Source of the DNA: an uncultured Micrococcales bacterium | GTDB lineage: Bacteria > Actinomycetota > Actinomycetes > Actinomycetales > Microbacteriaceae | NCBI GenBank assembly: GCA_903880095.1 | Contig: CAIRNX010000042.1 | Location: 1 to 60,240, forward strand | DNA length: 60,240 nucleotides | Reading direction: 5' to 3' | Shown here: positions 16,498-25,155 of the stretch, one piece after another | Layout of the letters: every line of letters begins with the position of its first letter | How positions within the stretch are numbered: the stretch's first letter is position 1 | The notes under the pieces: generated by a model | Databases searched by the model: none | What the model was told of the DNA's origin: nothing | What the model saw: the letters and a program-made list of their open reading frames with translations, nothing else | Program-made: the position numbers and the translations under genes

Positions 16498-17553
16498 CTA
16501 GTAGTCGAGCCACTGAGCGTGGTTGTTGCGAGCCTCGTCGAGATCATCGTGGCGACCGATGTCGAGCCAAGACTCGTGGATTGGGAACGCCGAAACCTTT
16601 TCGCCATCGGCGCGAACCTTTTCGAGCAATGTTGGCATGTCGCAGTACTCTCCTTCTGGCACCAGTTCTAGGGCCCACGAGTCGAGCGTATAAATACCCG
16701 CAGACACCATGCTTCGATGCAGAGGTTTCTCGCTTATCGAGGTCACCTCGGTCCCTTCGATGTTTACCACGCCATAAGGAATCTGGAACGAGTATTCGCG
16801 AACACCCAAGGTCGCCTTAGCGCCAGTCTTCTTGTGAAAGCGAACCAATTGTCTGAAGTCAACGTTGGTTAGCAGGTCTGAGTTCATCACAACGAAAGGT
16901 TCTTCGAGCTTGCCACGAAGCTGACCCATGGCACCAGCGGTGCCGAGTGGCTTGTCTTCGTAAAGATATGTGACGTTGACGCCCAGCCAAGCGCCGTCTT
17001 TGATGTGCTCTTCAATCTTTTCGGCAAGGTAGTTCACCGAAATGTAGATGTTTCTGAAACCCTGCGCGTGAAGCTTGCGAATGATGATTTCGAGAATCGG
17101 GGTGTCGCCAATCTTGAGCATCGGCTTGGGGGTTTCGACGGTTAGCGGGTAGAGGCGCACGCCCTTGCCTCCCGCCATCAACACAACTGGGGTGCTGGTC
17201 ACTTCTTGCTGAAAGAGGTCGCTCTCGGTGATGAGCCCGAGCACAACACCTTCTCGAGAAACAACTGGCACTTGGTGAATTGCGCGCGGTATCGCCTGCT
17301 CCAAGACCTCACGCGGGTCATCGTTTTCGCTCGCGGTGGTTGGGGTCGGGTTCATGATTTCGGCAACTTTTGCCTCGAGGGTTAGCCCGCGCAAGAGGCC
17401 TCGACGAACGTCCCCGTCTGTGACGGTGCCGAGCAGCTTCTTGTTAACGTCGACGACCAAGGCAATCTGCTTTGTTCCGGCCGAAATCGCTGTAATCGTT
17501 TCGAGAAGAGTAGCTTCGGTGCCCACCATAAGTTCGGTCAGATTGGTAAACAT
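16498..17553 (-). CDS. ptmE: CBS-domain sugar-1-phosphate nucleotidyltransferase (PtmE-like)
   Basis: A 351-residue protein with two CBS repeats at about 1-120 (GTVTDGDVRRGLLRG and VLGLITESDLF) joined to a nucleotidyltransferase (VVLMAGGKGVRLYPLTVETPKPMLK at about 122-146, VMNSDLLTNVDF near 213). This order is that of PtmE, the glucosamine-1-phosphate guanylyltransferase of the GDP-linked legionaminic acid route, where CBS domains may sense nucleotides. Mannose-1-phosphate or glucose-1-phosphate enzymes share the catalytic part, so guanylyl transfer is inferred. It starts 2 bases from the acetyltransferase gene end. Confidence 0.82.
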   Translation of the reverse strand: MFTNLTELMVGTEATLLETITAISAGTKQIALVVDVNKKLLGTVTDGDVRRGLLRGLTLEAKVAEIMNPTPTTASENDDPREVLEQAIPRAIHQVPVVSREGVVLGLITESDLFQQEVTSTPVVLMAGGKGVRLYPLTVETPKPMLKIGDTPILEIIIRKLHAQGFRNIYISVNYLAEKIEEHIKDGAWLGVNVTYLYEDKPLGTAGAMGQLRGKLEEPFVVMNSDLLTNVDFRQLVRFHKKTGAKATLGVREYSFQIPYGVVNIEGTEVTSISEKPLHRSMVSAGIYTLDSWALELVPEGEYCDMPTLLEKVRADGEKVSAFPIHESWLDIGRHDDLDEARNNHAQWLDY

Positions 17554-17555
17554 TG

Positions 17556-18194
17556 CTAAGCCTTATTCGGTCGGTTTTTTGCTGGAACACCGACAGCCGT
17601 GTGGTTGTCTGGCACGTCGGCAATAACCGTCGCACCTGCCCCAATGATACAGTTTTGCCCGATTTTGACACCTTGAATAACGGTGGCCCCTGCCCCGATG
17701 TGGCTGCCAGAACCAACGCGGACGTCGCCGCAAAGTGTGGCGCCAACCGAGACGTGGCAGTTTTGCCCGATCAGGTTGTCGTGCTCAACGATCGCGCCCG
17801 TGTTGATGATCGTGTTTTCTTCGACGATGGCGGCCGTGTTTATTACGGCTCCGCGCATCACTTGAACGCCTTCGAGCACCACAGCGCTCGGTGCCACAAT
17901 CGAATCGTTTGATTCGATTGCCAAAAAGTTGAAGCCGCGTTTCTTGTAGTTCTCGAAAACCTTGGCGCGAACCTTTGTCGAGCCAACCGAACCGACGCCG
18001 TTCAGCAACAGGAAGTCGCTTGGGTTTAGGGCAGCAAAGGTGTCGTCGCCACCGAGCCAGCTGGCTTCAAACTCGGCGCTCTCGGCAGGCGCAACATAGC
18101 CGTGCAGGGTGTGACCCTTTTCGGCGAGCAGCTCTTGCAAGACGCGAGCGTGACCGCCTGCGCCGAGCATTACTAGTAACGGAGTCTTAGCCAA
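17556..18194 (-). CDS. NeuD/PglD-like sugar acetyltransferase (LegH-like role)
   Basis: A 212-residue enzyme with an N-terminal Rossmann-like part (VMLGAGGHARVLQELL at 8-23) and a left-handed beta-helix of hexapeptide repeats from about residue 95 (INTAAIVEENTIINTGAIVEH, VSVGATLCGDVRVG, IGAGATVIADVP). It uses acetyl-CoA to acetylate an amino or hydroxyl group of the sugar. In this operon it can supply the N-acetylation needed between aminotransferase and epimerase, or O-acetylate the final acid; the two cannot be told apart here. Its start overlaps the end of the synthase gene by 8 bases. Confidence 0.85.
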   Translation of the reverse strand: MAKTPLLVMLGAGGHARVLQELLAEKGHTLHGYVAPAESAEFEASWLGGDDTFAALNPSDFLLLNGVGSVGSTKVRAKVFENYKKRGFNFLAIESNDSIVAPSAVVLEGVQVMRGAVINTAAIVEENTIINTGAIVEHDNLIGQNCHVSVGATLCGDVRVGSGSHIGAGATVIQGVKIGQNCIIGAGATVIADVPDNHTAVGVPAKNRPNKA

Positions 18195-19281
18195 CGTAGT
18201 CGCCGACTTCGTAGTCTTGCGCAGCCGCGGTGCCGATTACTTCGTAAAAGTCGAACGATGTGCGCCCGGCTCCAGGTCGGCGGCATTCGAGGTCGGCCTC
18301 GGTGATTTCCTCGCCGGCCTTGATTGGTCGGGTGGCAACAAGCGAGCGTCGAACTGCTGCACGGTTTGAAACCTCGATCGGCTGGCACTCCTTGACCGGC
18401 TCGCCCATGGCGGTTGATGCCTGGCGAATGAGGCTAACCAGTTCGGTCAGCTCGGCAGGGTCTAGCGATGCCGCGTGGTCTGGGCCCTCCATCGACTTGT
18501 CGAGGGTGAAGTGCTTTTCGATGACGGTTGCGCCAAGCGAAACCGCGACCACAGAGGCGAGGGTTCCGGCCGAGTGGTCTGAATAACCAACCTTGAGGCC
18601 GAAGCGCTCGGCGATGACACGAATCGCCTGCAGGTTCAAGATGTCTAGCTCGGCTGGGTACTGCGTGGTGCAGTGCAGAATGGTCAGCTTTTCTTCGAGG
18701 ATTGGGCGAAGCGCCGGCAACTTGAACGTGTTGTCGAGTGCCTCGGCGGTTGGCTTCAGTTCTGCCGAAACCAGGCCGTTTGAAACCGCGTAGCCGAAGG
18801 CGATGAACTTAAGCGAGCGCTCGATTTCTTCGAGGTTGGCCATGCCGGTCGAAAGAATGGTTGGCAGGTTGGCCAGGCCAGCCTCAACCAGCATTGGAGC
18901 AAAGGTCAGGTCGCCAGAGGCCACCTTGACCAAAGGAATATGTAGTTCGTCGATCAGAAAGGCAAGTTCATCGAGGTCGAAGCCGGTCGACAAGAAGCCG
19001 ATCTCTCGCTTTTTGCAGTAATCGCGAATGGCTGTGAACTCGGAGTGGCTGAGCTCAAGCCCTTTTAGAAGATCCCACTGGGTGCGGGTGTCGCCATCGC
19101 CGGTCTTCTGGTATTCGGCAAGCTGTGCGTCTTTGCGAGCCAACTTGTCGGCCGAGAAGGTTTGAAACTTCACGATGTCGGCGCCAGCGGCCTTAGCCAC
19201 CTCGACCATTTCGATAGCCTTCTCGAGCGAACCGTTGTGGTTCACTCCGGCCTCGGCGATGATCAGTACTCTCTCACTCAA
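18187..19281 (-). CDS. legI: Nonulosonic acid synthase (N,N'-diacetyllegionaminate / N-acetylneuraminate synthase family)
   Basis: A 364-residue cytosolic enzyme that condenses a 6-deoxy or N-acetyl sugar with phosphoenolpyruvate. The N-terminal TIM-barrel begins IIAEAGVNHNGSLEKA and continues DIVKFQTFSADKLARKDA near 36. GYSDHSAG near 233 and VIEKHFTLDKSMEGPDHAASL near 255 are the usual metal and substrate motifs. The C-terminal 65 residues (RRSLVATRPIKAGEEITEADL) form the SAF/antifreeze-like domain. LegI is preferred over NeuB because LegB and LegC homologues are in the operon. Overlaps the epimerase gene by 4 bases. Confidence 0.92.
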   Translation of the reverse strand: MSERVLIIAEAGVNHNGSLEKAIEMVEVAKAAGADIVKFQTFSADKLARKDAQLAEYQKTGDGDTRTQWDLLKGLELSHSEFTAIRDYCKKREIGFLSTGFDLDELAFLIDELHIPLVKVASGDLTFAPMLVEAGLANLPTILSTGMANLEEIERSLKFIAFGYAVSNGLVSAELKPTAEALDNTFKLPALRPILEEKLTILHCTTQYPAELDILNLQAIRVIAERFGLKVGYSDHSAGTLASVVAVSLGATVIEKHFTLDKSMEGPDHAASLDPAELTELVSLIRQASTAMGEPVKECQPIEVSNRAAVRRSLVATRPIKAGEEITEADLECRRPGAGRTSFDFYEVIGTAAAQDYEVGDYVG

Positions 19282-20450
19282 TGTGACTCCTGCCAGAATT
19301 TCTTCTTTGGTGGTTTGGGGATCTCGTAGGTTGCCAAAACTTCGGCGGCCTTCTTGGCGAAGCCAGGCTTGCCGAAAGGCGTGCCCACTCCCTCAATGGC
19401 CTTCAAGAATTCTGGGCTAACCGCGTGGTTTAGAGCGCTAAGAATCTCGGCGCGTTTCGCGGCCGGCTTGATCACGCTCGCCGAAAGTGGGCGGCCTTCT
19501 TGGCGGTTGCCGACCAATACGGCGGGCACACCGAGAACCGGAGCCTCAAGAACTGTCGATGACGAATTGCCGGTTACCACGCTCATCTGCTTCATCGCGC
19601 TGAGGTAGCCGAGCTGACCGAACGATTCGACGTAGTCGACCTGGTTTGGTCTGGCGGCCGCGAAAGCCGCAATCGCAGCGCGAACCTCTGCCGAGCCGAT
19701 GTCGTTGTTGGTGCCGGTGATTATCAACTGTGCGCCGTTTTTGTCGGCAAAGTCGCCCATTGCCGAGAGCAGTTCGTCGATGAGTTCTTGAGCTGGCGCT
19801 TCGTCTAACGCGGCTGGGTGAAAGGTCATCATCACGTTTTTGTCGGCGAATCGAATTCCAAAGCGCTCGGCGACTTCTTCGCGGCTCAAAAGGTCGAGCG
19901 ACTCGAGTGCGTCAAGCACCGGTGCACCAAAGTTGAATACGCGATCTGGCGCCTCGCCGAGTTGCTCAACTCGGTGGCGGTGGCCTTCGGTGGTGGTGAA
20001 GTGCAGATAAGAGAGCTTGGTGATCGAGTGGCGCAACGCGTCGTCCATCGCACCTTCGGTTAGTTCGCCGCCGTGGACGTGCGCTACAGGAATCAAAAGA
20101 ATTGTTGCCGCGGCCGCCATTGCGAATGCCTCTAGACGGTCGCCCAAAACTACGACGACATCTGGAGCAAGAGAGCTGAGCGTGGTGGCAAATTTGGCGA
20201 TCGCCTCGCCGGTGTCGACGGCTGCGTCGAGCGAAGAGTCTGATTCGCCCCAAATCGCAACCTCGGCGGCGATTTCGAAGCCCGCTGCGCGAACCTCGCC
20301 AACGGTCATGCCGTGGGCGGCACTCAGGTGCGAACCGGTGACGATTAGCTGAAGTTCGGTGTCTTGGCGCGAGGCTAGTTCGGCGATGAGGTTTCGAAGC
20401 AACCCGAAGTCTGCTCGGGTGCCCGTCATCACTGCAATCTTGCGAGCCAA
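19278..20450 (-). CDS. legG: Hydrolysing NDP-N-acetylglucosamine-type 2-epimerase (NeuC/LegG family)
   Basis: A 390-residue GT-B-fold enzyme that removes the nucleotide and epimerises C2. Signatures: MTGTRADFGLLRNLI at the start, VVLGDRLEAFAMAAAA near 95, and HVHGGELTEGAMDDALRHSI near 120, which is diagnostic for the hydrolysing type. The TTG at 20450 is taken as start: it stands 5 bases after the stop of the aminotransferase gene, AGAAGG lies before it, and family members begin right at this spot. An ATG at 20492 would add 14 residues and overlap the previous gene by 37 bases; it cannot be excluded. Confidence 0.88.
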   Translation of the reverse strand: MARKIAVMTGTRADFGLLRNLIAELASRQDTELQLIVTGSHLSAAHGMTVGEVRAAGFEIAAEVAIWGESDSSLDAAVDTGEAIAKFATTLSSLAPDVVVVLGDRLEAFAMAAAATILLIPVAHVHGGELTEGAMDDALRHSITKLSYLHFTTTEGHRHRVEQLGEAPDRVFNFGAPVLDALESLDLLSREEVAERFGIRFADKNVMMTFHPAALDEAPAQELIDELLSAMGDFADKNGAQLIITGTNNDIGSAEVRAAIAAFAAARPNQVDYVESFGQLGYLSAMKQMSVVTGNSSSTVLEAPVLGVPAVLVGNRQEGRPLSASVIKPAAKRAEILSALNHAVSPEFLKAIEGVGTPFGKPGFAKKAAEVLATYEIPKPPKKKFWQESH

Positions 20451-20455
20451 GTTGA

Positions 20456-21622
20456 CTACCTTCTGGCCAGGCGAGGGGTGCTCGGCAGGCAAATCAGCGA
20501 GGCGTGTAGAGCGGTGGCAACCTCAAGGTCAGCTGCTGGCGCGCTCGAATACATGCGCTGTTTGTGCAGCAGGTTCCACATTGGGCGAGCCAAGATTCCA
20601 ACATCGTGGCATGCCTGAAGCAATGCATCGCGCTGCTCAAGTGAAGGCTCGTCTAGTTGCACTGCGCAGAGCCAATAGTTCGAGGTGGTGCCGGCTGGTT
20701 CGGCAACAAACTTTGCGCCCTCAAACCCTTCGAAGGCCGCCGCGTAGCGCTCCGCGATGATTCGCTTCTCGGCCATGAAGCCGTCGAGCTTTTGCAACTG
20801 GGCCATTCCGAGAGCGGCGGTCAGGTTGGTCATGCGGTAGTTCCATGCCAATTCGTCGTGCTCAAACTCCCACTTGTGCGGCAACTTGGCTGTTGTGGTG
20901 ATGTGCTTAGCGCGCTTGCCGATCGCATCATCGTTGGTCAAAATCACTCCGCCACCGCCGGTGGTGACAATCTTGTTGCCATTGAACGAGATCATGCCTG
21001 TGAGACCGAATGTTCCGGTGTGCTGGCCGTCAACGAACGAGCCGAGCGATTCGGCGGCGTCTTCGACAACAGGAATGCCGTACTCGTCGGCAATCGCAAC
21101 GATTTCTTTGATTCGAACGGGGTGACCGAGTGCGTGCATCGGCGAGATGGCGGCAATGCGAGCGCCGGTCTCTGGGTTGTAAACCTTGCCACCTTCGCGC
21201 TTCATCTGCGAAAGCCTCGCGCGAAGCGCCTCAGGGCTCAGGCCAAGAGTTGCGTATTCGCTGTCGATGAAGTGCGGCACAGCCCCTGCGTGAGCTACGG
21301 CGTTTGCGGTTGCCACAAACGAGAGGCTCGGCACCATCACCTCGTCGCCTGGCTCAACGCCAACAACATAAAGGGCGATGTGCAGCGCCGAGGTGCCGTT
21401 TGAGGCCGCGATTGCGTACTTTGCGCCGGTGATTTCTTGCATGCGCTGTTCAAACTCTGGAATGAACGCGCCAACAGATGAAACGAATGTTGAGTCGATG
21501 CAGTCGCTTAGGTACTGCTTGTCGATTTCACCAAGCTCTGGCTCGTGCAAGCCGATTGGCGTTGCCGACTCACCGACGACCGAGCGAACTCGGGCGACGA
21601 AGTCAGCCGCGTCGATTGCCAT
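20456..21622 (-). CDS. legC: LegC family PLP aminotransferase
   Basis: A 388-residue DegT/DnrJ/EryC1-type sugar aminotransferase. It puts an amino group on C4 of the 4-keto sugar made by LegB. GEIDKQYLSDCIDSTFVSSVG, AIAASNGTSALHIALYVVG and the PLP lysine in ISFNGNKIVTTGGGG near 225 are clear, as is VVEDAAESLGS near 195. The ATG at 21622 shares its base with the last codon of the dehydratase gene (TAATG), so translation is coupled; an upstream in-frame start at 21679 would add 19 residues unlike the family and is not used. Confidence 0.92.
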   Translation of the reverse strand: MAIDAADFVARVRSVVGESATPIGLHEPELGEIDKQYLSDCIDSTFVSSVGAFIPEFEQRMQEITGAKYAIAASNGTSALHIALYVVGVEPGDEVMVPSLSFVATANAVAHAGAVPHFIDSEYATLGLSPEALRARLSQMKREGGKVYNPETGARIAAISPMHALGHPVRIKEIVAIADEYGIPVVEDAAESLGSFVDGQHTGTFGLTGMISFNGNKIVTTGGGGVILTNDDAIGKRAKHITTTAKLPHKWEFEHDELAWNYRMTNLTAALGMAQLQKLDGFMAEKRIIAERYAAAFEGFEGAKFVAEPAGTTSNYWLCAVQLDEPSLEQRDALLQACHDVGILARPMWNLLHKQRMYSSAPAADLEVATALHASLICLPSTPRLARR

Positions 21623-22617
21623 TAGACGGTGTACTCGTCTGGGCGGTACTTGGCTAGGTTTACCGGGTCGGTGAACCACTCAACGGTCTTCTCGAGGCCT
21701 GCACGGAATCCGTCGACTCCCTTGATCTCTGGCTCCCACTGCAAAACACTCTTTGCCTTGGTGTTGTCTGAGAACAGACGCTCAACCTCTGAGTTCTTTG
21801 GGCGAACGCGGTTCGGGTCTTCGGTAGCAACCGCTCCGGCACCCATGATGTCGTTGATGATGTCGAAGGTCTGACCGATGGTGACCTCGAAGCCAACACC
21901 GAGGTTGGTGACCTCGCCAAAGCCGGTGGTCGCATGCAGCGCCTTCTCGAAGCCTTTGGCTGTGTCGGTCACGTAGGTGAAGTCGCGAGTCGGGGTTAGC
22001 GAACCGAGGTTGATTTCTTTTTTGCCAGCCGCGAGCTGAGAAATGATGGTCGGAATCACTGCGCGAGCCGACTGGCGTGGGCCGTAGGTGTTGAACGGAC
22101 GAATGGTGATTGTTGGCAGCTGGAACGAGGAGTAGAACGCGCGAACCATCTGGTCGGCGCCAATCTTCGAAGCCGAGTAAGGCGACTGACCCTGAAGCAC
22201 GTGGCCTTCATCCATCGGCACATACTGAGCGGTGCCGTAAACCTCAGAGGTTGAGGTGTGAATGAAGCGCTCAACCCCGGCGTCGCGCGCAGCGTTCAGC
22301 AGGTTCAAGGTTCCGGTGATGTTGGTCTGCACGTAGAGGTCTGGTGCCACGTATGAGAAAGGAATCGCGATCAGGGCGGCTAGGTGCAGCACGGCGTCCT
22401 GGCCTTTTACCAACTGGTTCATGTGGTACGGGTCGCGAATATCGCCCATGACGACATCCATGCTGTTCTTGACCTCGGCAGGCAAGGTGTCGAGCCATCC
22501 CCATGAGCCGATTGAGTTGTAAATGGCTAGTGCCTTGACCTCGTGGCCAGCACGAACCAACTCCTCCGCTAGGTGAGAACCGATAAAACCGTCAGCGCCA
22601 GTAAGAAAGACCTTCAT
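21622..22617 (-). CDS. legB: LegB family NDP-sugar 4,6-dehydratase
   Basis: A 331-residue extended short-chain dehydrogenase. The NAD-binding GADGFIGSHLAEELV is at residues 7-21 and the catalytic YSASKIGADQM near 147; the HTSTSEVYGTAQYVPMDE piece is typical of LegB enzymes, which act on GDP- or UDP-GlcNAc. It is the first gene of the operon. The ATG at 22617 lies 8 bases behind a TAGAAT box, so the transcript is probably leaderless. A TTG three codons upstream falls inside the promoter spacer and is rejected. Confidence 0.92.
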   Translation of the reverse strand: MKVFLTGADGFIGSHLAEELVRAGHEVKALAIYNSIGSWGWLDTLPAEVKNSMDVVMGDIRDPYHMNQLVKGQDAVLHLAALIAIPFSYVAPDLYVQTNITGTLNLLNAARDAGVERFIHTSTSEVYGTAQYVPMDEGHVLQGQSPYSASKIGADQMVRAFYSSFQLPTITIRPFNTYGPRQSARAVIPTIISQLAAGKKEINLGSLTPTRDFTYVTDTAKGFEKALHATTGFGEVTNLGVGFEVTIGQTFDIINDIMGAGAVATEDPNRVRPKNSEVERLFSDNTKAKSVLQWEPEIKGVDGFRAGLEKTVEWFTDPVNLAKYRPDEYTV

Positions 22618-22625
22618 GGTTGCCA

Positions 22626-22631
22626 ATTCTA
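22626..22631 (-). promoter_or_regulatory. Putative promoter (-10 TAGAAT) of the nonulosonic acid operon
   Basis: Minus-strand TAGAAT is followed by TGGCAACC and the ATG of legB. No ribosome site is seen. The genes that follow down to 12237 have gaps of at most 9 bases or overlap, so this single site may drive all nine genes. Confidence 0.5.
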
Positions 22632-22737
22632 GCCGAAAGGCCCTTTTTGGGGGCGAGGAGAAACGTTGGGCGGCTCAATAGTTCGGCTCAACGAATATTG
22701 ACCCGCAAAACTTTTTAGCAGGTGCGAACATTGACTC

Positions 22738-23388
22738 ATGACCGTGTTTGCTCGCAAAGTGCTGATCGTTGAAGATGAGCCGTTGCTTCGTTCACTCATC
22801 GCAGCCAACCTAGAGCGTGATGGTTTTCAAGTTGAAGCCGTGGGTTCTGCTGCCGAGGCTCGCAAAGCCGTCAAAGATTTTGACCCAGACGTTGCCCTTC
22901 TCGACATCGAACTTGGCGACGGACCCACCGGTGTCGATCTGGCGCTGATCTTGCGTCGCCAACTACCAACCATCGCCCTTGTCTTCTTGACCCATATTCC
23001 CGAGCCACGGGTTGTCGGCATCGACAACAAGAAGATTCCAAAGAATGCTGCCTACCTAAACAAGGAGCGCATTGCCGACCCTGGTGTGGTGATCGAAGCC
23101 ATCGAGGCTGCTCTTCGTGACAAGGTTCGTTCAAACTTTAGGGACGACAAAAAAGATCACAGACTCACCGACGTCTCGCGCTCACAACTTGCCGTCTTGC
23201 AAATGGTTGCCCTTGGCATGTCGAACACCGAGATTGCCGCCGAGCGAGACACCTCGGTTCGAGCGGTCGAAAACCTGGTCAAGCGCGCATTCATCGCGGC
23301 TGGCATCGACCTAGAGGCCGGCGGAAACCCGCGCGTTACGGCCGCCCGCGAATACATCAAGGTCGCCGGTCTGCCTTACGGCAAATAG
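22738..23388 (+). CDS. NarL/FixJ-type response regulator
   Basis: A 216-residue regulator. The receiver domain has VLIVEDEPLLRSLI (acidic pair), the phospho-acceptor Asp in ALLDIELGDGPTG near residue 58, and a T/K pattern further on (VFLTHIPEP near 86). The C-terminal LuxR-type helix-turn-helix is at about 145-205 with LQMVALGMSNTEIAAERDTS and VRAVENLVKRAF. The kinase gene follows after 6 bases, so they form a two-component pair. Between this start and the divergent legB is a 120-base region; a link to control of the surface-sugar operon is possible but not shown. ATG start without a clear ribosome site. Confidence 0.9.
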   Translation: MTVFARKVLIVEDEPLLRSLIAANLERDGFQVEAVGSAAEARKAVKDFDPDVALLDIELGDGPTGVDLALILRRQLPTIALVFLTHIPEPRVVGIDNKKIPKNAAYLNKERIADPGVVIEAIEAALRDKVRSNFRDDKKDHRLTDVSRSQLAVLQMVALGMSNTEIAAERDTSVRAVENLVKRAFIAAGIDLEAGGNPRVTAAREYIKVAGLPYGK

Positions 23389-23394
23389 CCTTAG

Positions 23395-25155
23395 ATGAGC
23401 GCGTTTCTTAGCCGACTTGGCAGACGCCTTGCCTTACCAGACGCCTTTGGCTGGCCTACTTTCTGGATTGCGGCGTTCGTCTACTTCGGCACCACCGTCT
23501 TGTTCGACGCGCGTCGTTTTGGTGGGTCGCTCACACTTTGGATTCTCGGCTGGGTGATCGGACAGTTCATCCTGTTTGTTTGGGTGATCGGTCTCAAACC
23601 TTTTGCCGAGTCGCTCAACCCGCACCCAAAAACTAAAGTCGCAGTGGTTCTTTTCATCGGCGCAACGGCTGGAGTGGCTCGCGGTTTGGCCATCGGTTTG
23701 TTCAGCTCCAACTTTGGTTTGGCAACCCAACCCCAGTGGTGGTTTCGTCTCGGTGGTGGGGCGGTGGCCGGCTTGGTCCTAACGGTGGCTGGCGCCGGAC
23801 TGATCGGCGCTTCGGTCGAGCACCACAACATCCTCGCCAAACTTAAGCAGACCCGCGATGCACTGTTGCGCATTCGAAAGGCCGCTCCGGCAACGCTTAA
23901 CAAAACCAGAAATGAAATAGCAAAGCTTGCCACCGAAACCCTGGTGCCGAGGCTGAAGGCGATCGACAAAGCACTCACCTCGACCACAGAGTCGACCCTC
24001 GAAATTGGCAAAACCGCCGACAAGATTCGGGCATTAATCAACCAAGAGGTTCGACCCATGAGCAGCTCACTTGCCCAACGAGTCGAAAAGACCCTGAGCG
24101 TCACGCCGAAGGTGCCGATCAAGAAGTCGGTTCAAGTAGGTTTGCCGCGCCGGTTTGTTGTTGCCGATGCCATTTCGCCCGGTGTGACCTTCGCAATCTC
24201 TTTGATGCTTTGCCTCTCAACCTTTGTTCCACTCGCCGACCAAAAGTCGGTGGTCTTGAGCTTCGTGGGGGCGATTTTGCTGTGGTTGTTGCTCGAGGGG
24301 TCGGTTCATTGGTTGGCGAAAATGCAGCCACTACCGCTAGCGGCCGGCACCGCAGCCTTGGTGGTAATCGGGGCTGTAAGCACGATTCCCCTATCGTTGC
24401 TCACCCAGTGGAGTTTGCCGAAAGAGCTCAACCTCTCAGCCATGCCGATCCAATCGGCTTTCATCATGGGCGTCTTGGTGGTTGGTATCGGGTTCACCAA
24501 GCTAGTCGACAACGAGCGGGCTTCGTTTGAGCGCGAACTAAACGAGTTCAACGAGGAGCTCGAACGCGAGCTGAAGTGGGTTGACACCCAAATCTGGGTG
24601 ATTCGCAGAGAGTGGGCTTACCTTCTGCACGGACGCGTGCAAAGCGCACTCACCGCGGCGATCGCCCGAATCGCGAACGGCAAAAACGTTGACGAAGAAA
24701 CGATTCGATTGGTTCACCAAGATATGAAGCGTGCGCTGACGGCGATCTCGAAAGGCATTGGGCAACAGTTCAAACTTGAAGAAGCTCTTAAAGAGATCAG
24801 TGATTCTTGGCAAGGGATCTGCGAGCTTCGCTTCGACTTCAGCGCCGGCGCCATCGATTCGGTTAATGAGGACTTTGGCTTGGCGCGGTCGATTAATGAG
24901 CTTGTTCGCGAGGCGGTTGGCAACGCGGTTCGCCACGGCAACGCAACCTTCGTCACCCTAGAACTCAGCGAAGATTCTGGGCTTTTGGTTTTCAGGGCGA
25001 TCAACAACGGCAAGCCCGTCACAAAGAAATCAAGGGCCAGCCTCGGCACCGAAATGCTTGATGAGGTGACCCTTGATTGGTCGCTTACAAACCGTCACTC
25101 GCCTAAACGAGTCGTGCTTGAAGCCAAATTTGCGAAGGCTACTTCTTCTTCTTAG
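23395..25155 (+). CDS. Membrane sensor histidine kinase-like protein
   Basis: A 586-residue protein with two groups of membrane helices, at about residues 20-145 and 265-370, separated by about 110 residues that look coiled-coil (RIRKAAPATLNKTRNEIAKLATETLV onward). After a second helical stretch around 385-415 (FERELNEFNEELERELKWV) comes REWAYLLHGRVQSAL near 420, where the His is the likely phospho-site. The ATPase end is weak but present: NELVREAVGNAVRHGNATF near 515 is the N box and SLGTEMLDEV near 560 a G-box-like end. It fits the HisKA_3 class that works with NarL-type regulators, such as the one just upstream. The signal sensed is unknown. It overlaps the convergent DUF1737 gene by 17 bases. 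Confidence 0.82.
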   Translation: MSAFLSRLGRRLALPDAFGWPTFWIAAFVYFGTTVLFDARRFGGSLTLWILGWVIGQFILFVWVIGLKPFAESLNPHPKTKVAVVLFIGATAGVARGLAIGLFSSNFGLATQPQWWFRLGGGAVAGLVLTVAGAGLIGASVEHHNILAKLKQTRDALLRIRKAAPATLNKTRNEIAKLATETLVPRLKAIDKALTSTTESTLEIGKTADKIRALINQEVRPMSSSLAQRVEKTLSVTPKVPIKKSVQVGLPRRFVVADAISPGVTFAISLMLCLSTFVPLADQKSVVLSFVGAILLWLLLEGSVHWLAKMQPLPLAAGTAALVVIGAVSTIPLSLLTQWSLPKELNLSAMPIQSAFIMGVLVVGIGFTKLVDNERASFERELNEFNEELERELKWVDTQIWVIRREWAYLLHGRVQSALTAAIARIANGKNVDEETIRLVHQDMKRALTAISKGIGQQFKLEEALKEISDSWQGICELRFDFSAGAIDSVNEDFGLARSINELVREAVGNAVRHGNATFVTLELSEDSGLLVFRAINNGKPVTKKSRASLGTEMLDEVTLDWSLTNRHSPKRVVLEAKFAKATSSS

